A DNA stretch of 64,000 nt. Source: Desulfosporosinus acidiphilus SJ4 (GTDB taxonomy: Bacteria > Bacillota > Desulfitobacteriia > Desulfitobacteriales > Desulfitobacteriaceae). Shown piece by piece: positions 62,060 through 64,000 of this stretch (positions within the stretch are counted from its first letter, which is position 1; every line of letters begins with the position of its first letter). A program made the translations under genes and the position numbers. Below the pieces are notes generated by a model. The model did no database searches. It saw only the letters and a program-made list of their open reading frames with translations, and was not told the origin of the DNA. The stretch covers positions 186,001 to 250,000 of the forward strand of contig NC_018068.1 in assembly GCF_000255115.2 (NCBI RefSeq). The letters run 5' to 3'.

Positions 62060-63424
62060 ATGACAAATTTTAAACAGATTGACAGGAAAATTCTTGCCGA
62101 CTTAAGTAAGGTTTCTGAAAAAAACAGTTTTATTAATCCGGAATTATACAGCAAATATCAAGTCAAACGAGGACTTAGGGATTTAGATGGGAGAGGTGTT
62201 CTTGTCGGTTTAACAGAAATCGGTGAGGTGCATTCCTATATCCTGGATGAAGGTGAAATTATTCAAGTCCCGGGCCGTTTAATTTATCGGGGGTACGACA
62301 TATCGGATTTGGTCAAAGGATTTACTGAGGATGACCGTTTTGGTTTCGAAGAGACCGCCTATCTGCTGCTTTTCGGACATCTTCCAAACCAGAAAGATCT
62401 AGAGGAGTTTAACCAGGTTTTGGCAGGTTATGAGAAGCTGCCTGAGGACTTTGCTCGTGATTTTATCCTGAAATCCCCCAGTAAAGATATCATGAATGCT
62501 CTTGCCAGGAGTGTTCTGGCCTTGTATTCCTTTGATACAAACCCTGACGATACATCCATTAATAATGTACTGAAACAATGTCTGCATCTGATTGCCTGTT
62601 TCCCATCCCTAGCGGTGTATGGATATCAAGCATTGTCCCATTACCATGGCAACCAAAGCCTTTTTATTCATAGTCCGCGCCCGGAATTAAGAACTGCAGA
62701 GAACATCCTGTCTATGTTAAGGCCAGATAGTAACTATACGAAACTTGAAGCCAAACTCCTTGATCTTGCTCTGGTGCTTCATGCCGAACATGGCGGCGGA
62801 AATAATTCAACCTTTGTCACTCATGTCGTAACTTCAACCGGTACCGATACCTATTCGGCAATGTCAGCAGCCATTGGCGCTCTCAAAGGCCCGAGGCATG
62901 GCGGGGCAAATATTAAGGTGGTTAGGATGTTCGAAGATATTAAAAATCAAGTTAAGGATTGGGAAGATGATGAAGAGATAGAGCGTTATCTTACTCAGAT
63001 CCTCACTAAGGATGCTTTTGACCGGTCTGGGTTGATATATGGGATCGGTCACGCCGTCTATTCTATTTCGGATCCGAGAACTGTCATTCTTAAAGATTAT
63101 GCTGCTAAACTGGCCCGGGAAAAGGGCTTAGACAATGAGTTTAACCTGTACACTTCGGTGGAAAGACTTGCTCCGGGAGTCATTGCTAAGTTTAATAAGA
63201 TGTATAAAACAGTCAGCGCTAATATCGACTTTTATTCCGGATTTGTTTATAAAATGCTTAATATCCCGGTGGAAATGTACGCGCCAATGTTTGCTATTGC
63301 CCGTATAGCAGGTTGGAGTGCTCATCGAATTGAGGAAATCGTTAATGCCGGAAAAATTATTCGGCCGGCTTATAAAAGTGTGGCCCAAAGACAAAACTAT
63401 CTTGATTTGTCAGAAAGAATCTAA
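62060..63424 (+). CDS. Citrate synthase
   Basis: The 454-residue protein has LIYRGYDISDLV, ALVLHAEHGGGNNSTFVTHVVTSTGTDTYSAMSAAIGALKGPRHGGAN with the catalytic His positions, and YGIGHAVYSISDPR. The catalytic Asp segment near SANIDFYSGFVY is kept. It has an N-terminal extension (about 60 residues) common in clostridial forms. It condenses acetyl-CoA and oxaloacetate; 2-methylcitrate synthase is less likely. AAGGAGG precedes the ATG. Preceded by a c-di-AMP riboswitch. Confidence 0.93.
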   Translation: MTNFKQIDRKILADLSKVSEKNSFINPELYSKYQVKRGLRDLDGRGVLVGLTEIGEVHSYILDEGEIIQVPGRLIYRGYDISDLVKGFTEDDRFGFEETAYLLLFGHLPNQKDLEEFNQVLAGYEKLPEDFARDFILKSPSKDIMNALARSVLALYSFDTNPDDTSINNVLKQCLHLIACFPSLAVYGYQALSHYHGNQSLFIHSPRPELRTAENILSMLRPDSNYTKLEAKLLDLALVLHAEHGGGNNSTFVTHVVTSTGTDTYSAMSAAIGALKGPRHGGANIKVVRMFEDIKNQVKDWEDDEEIERYLTQILTKDAFDRSGLIYGIGHAVYSISDPRTVILKDYAAKLAREKGLDNEFNLYTSVERLAPGVIAKFNKMYKTVSANIDFYSGFVYKMLNIPVEMYAPMFAIARIAGWSAHRIEEIVNAGKIIRPAYKSVAQRQNYLDLSERI

Positions 63425-63454
63425 ATTTCGTTATAAGCAGTTTGCAAAAAACTC

Positions 63455-63485
63455 TTTACATTGACGTAACGTAAAGGTGTATAGT
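63455..63485 (+). promoter_or_regulatory. MerR-type promoter with 19-nt spacer and inverted repeat
   Basis: TTTACA (63455-63460), a 19-nt spacer and TATAGT (63480-63485) have the long spacing of MerR-activated promoters. CTTTAC (63454) and GTAAAG (63471) form an inverted repeat over the spacer. It fits autoregulation by the MerR/TipAS gene that follows. Confidence 0.78.
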
Positions 63486-63508
63486 GATCTTGCCTGGAGG
63501 TGAGCAAC

Positions 63509-64000
63509 ATGGAATACACTGTGCAAAAGCTTGGTCAGTTGGCGGGTGTGAGTTCGAGAACCTTGAGATATTATGATGAAATAGGAATTCTAAAGCCGGC
63601 AAGAATTAATTCATCAGGATATCGGATTTATGGTGATTCTGAGATTAATCGACTGCAGCAAATTCTCTTTTATCGCGAGCTGGGATTAAATCTCGAAAAG
63701 ATAAAGGAGATTGTAACTTCGCCTTTCTTTGATGAAGCCAAAGCACTGAGGGAACACCGTGTGCAGCTTCTGGACAAACGCAGGCAATTGGATTTATTGA
63801 TAGCTAATCTTGATAAATCTATTGCCTTAAAAGAGGGGAAGATCACTATGATGGATCATGAAAAGTTTGAAGGTTTTAAGCAAAGGCTGATTGAGGATAA
63901 CGAAGCAAACTATGGTCAGGAAGCACGCGAAAGGTATGGGGACAAAGCAGTTGACCAGTCTAATCAGAAAGTAAAAGGAATGACTCAAGAAGAATATAGC
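63509..64000 (+). CDS. MerR-family regulator with TipAS-type domain (incomplete at window end)
   Basis: The first 164 residues are present. The N-terminal MerR winged helix reads MEYTVQKLGQLAGVSSRTLRYYDEIGILKP, followed by a long dimerisation helix (about 75-110). From about residue 118 (MDHEKFEGFKQRLIEDNEANYGQEARERYG) the sequence matches the TipAS drug-binding domain. Such proteins bind thiopeptide or other antibiotics and activate their own promoter. GGAGGTGAG precedes the ATG. The C-terminus lies outside the window. Confidence 0.9.
   Translation, partial: MEYTVQKLGQLAGVSSRTLRYYDEIGILKPARINSSGYRIYGDSEINRLQQILFYRELGLNLEKIKEIVTSPFFDEAKALREHRVQLLDKRRQLDLLIANLDKSIALKEGKITMMDHEKFEGFKQRLIEDNEANYGQEARERYGDKAVDQSNQKVKGMTQEEYS

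Noticed and set aside
1-64000. CRISPR array, rRNA or tRNA genes
   Set aside because: No regularly spaced identical repeats with unique spacers and no rRNA or tRNA consensus blocks were seen on either strand.

Overview
The window looks like chromosome of an anaerobic, low- to mid-GC Firmicute of the Peptococcaceae type (Desulfosporosinus / Desulfitobacterium / Syntrophobotulus neighbourhood). This is inferred from gene content, not from a search: a ctsR-mcsA-mcsB-clpC-radA block, a CooT-CbiQOM metal uptake set, a double-cubane-cluster (2-hydroxyacyl-CoA dehydratase-like) protein pair, rubredoxin, and a glycolate/malyl-CoA type catabolic cluster. No rRNA, tRNA or CRISPR array was seen.

Layout. 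1-8700 is accessory and decayed: an Imm1-type immunity gene, several small genes broken by one-base changes in A-runs, a tyrosine recombinase broken by a probable 5-nt deletion, a polysaccharide flippase, a Nudix hydrolase, a TIM-barrel sugar isomerase, and a broken AraC/GyrI-like regulator. 8.9-17.8 kb holds a TDT-family transporter, a UmuC-like polymerase with a YolD-like partner, a WecA/TagO-type glycosyl-phosphate transferase, a PAS sensor kinase and small orphan genes. 18-21 kb is a nickel/cobalt ECF uptake operon (CooT, CbiQ, CbiO, CbiM). 21-26.7 kb has an Fsr-like exporter, a ferredoxin, a methyltransferase, a GntR regulator with a two-part chromate transporter, and ung. 27.2-32.1 kb is sbcDC.

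The central block, 32.4-43.1 kb, is the most coherent system. It holds an IclR regulator, a three-subunit glycolate/lactate dehydrogenase (GlcF-, GlcE- and GlcD-like), a cupin, a divergent two-subunit acyl-CoA ligase with a small eight-cysteine protein between its subunits, a CitE/malyl-CoA lyase family enzyme and a malic enzyme. Together they could run glycolate -> glyoxylate, then glyoxylate + acetyl-CoA -> malyl-CoA -> malate with ATP formation -> pyruvate. This is the route known from glycolate-fermenting Syntrophobotulus. Three promoters in this block (iclR, glcF, ligase) each carry a TGAAAC-N3-type inverted repeat just downstream of the -10 box, so one regulator probably controls all three.

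43-64 kb has DinB- and YgbA-like small genes, an MFS exporter, a UspA protein, the CtsR/McsAB/ClpC/RadA stress block, a DsrE-like protein with a double-cubane-cluster protein and its ATPase activator, a rubredoxin with unusual cysteine spacing, a second PAS kinase broken by a one-base insertion, and an insertion sequence. It ends with citrate synthase preceded by a promoter, a cyclic-di-AMP (ydaO-type) riboswitch and a terminator, then the start of a MerR/TipAS regulator. Two copies of an apparently structured RNA element with a UUCG loop and compensatory base changes flank the radA region.
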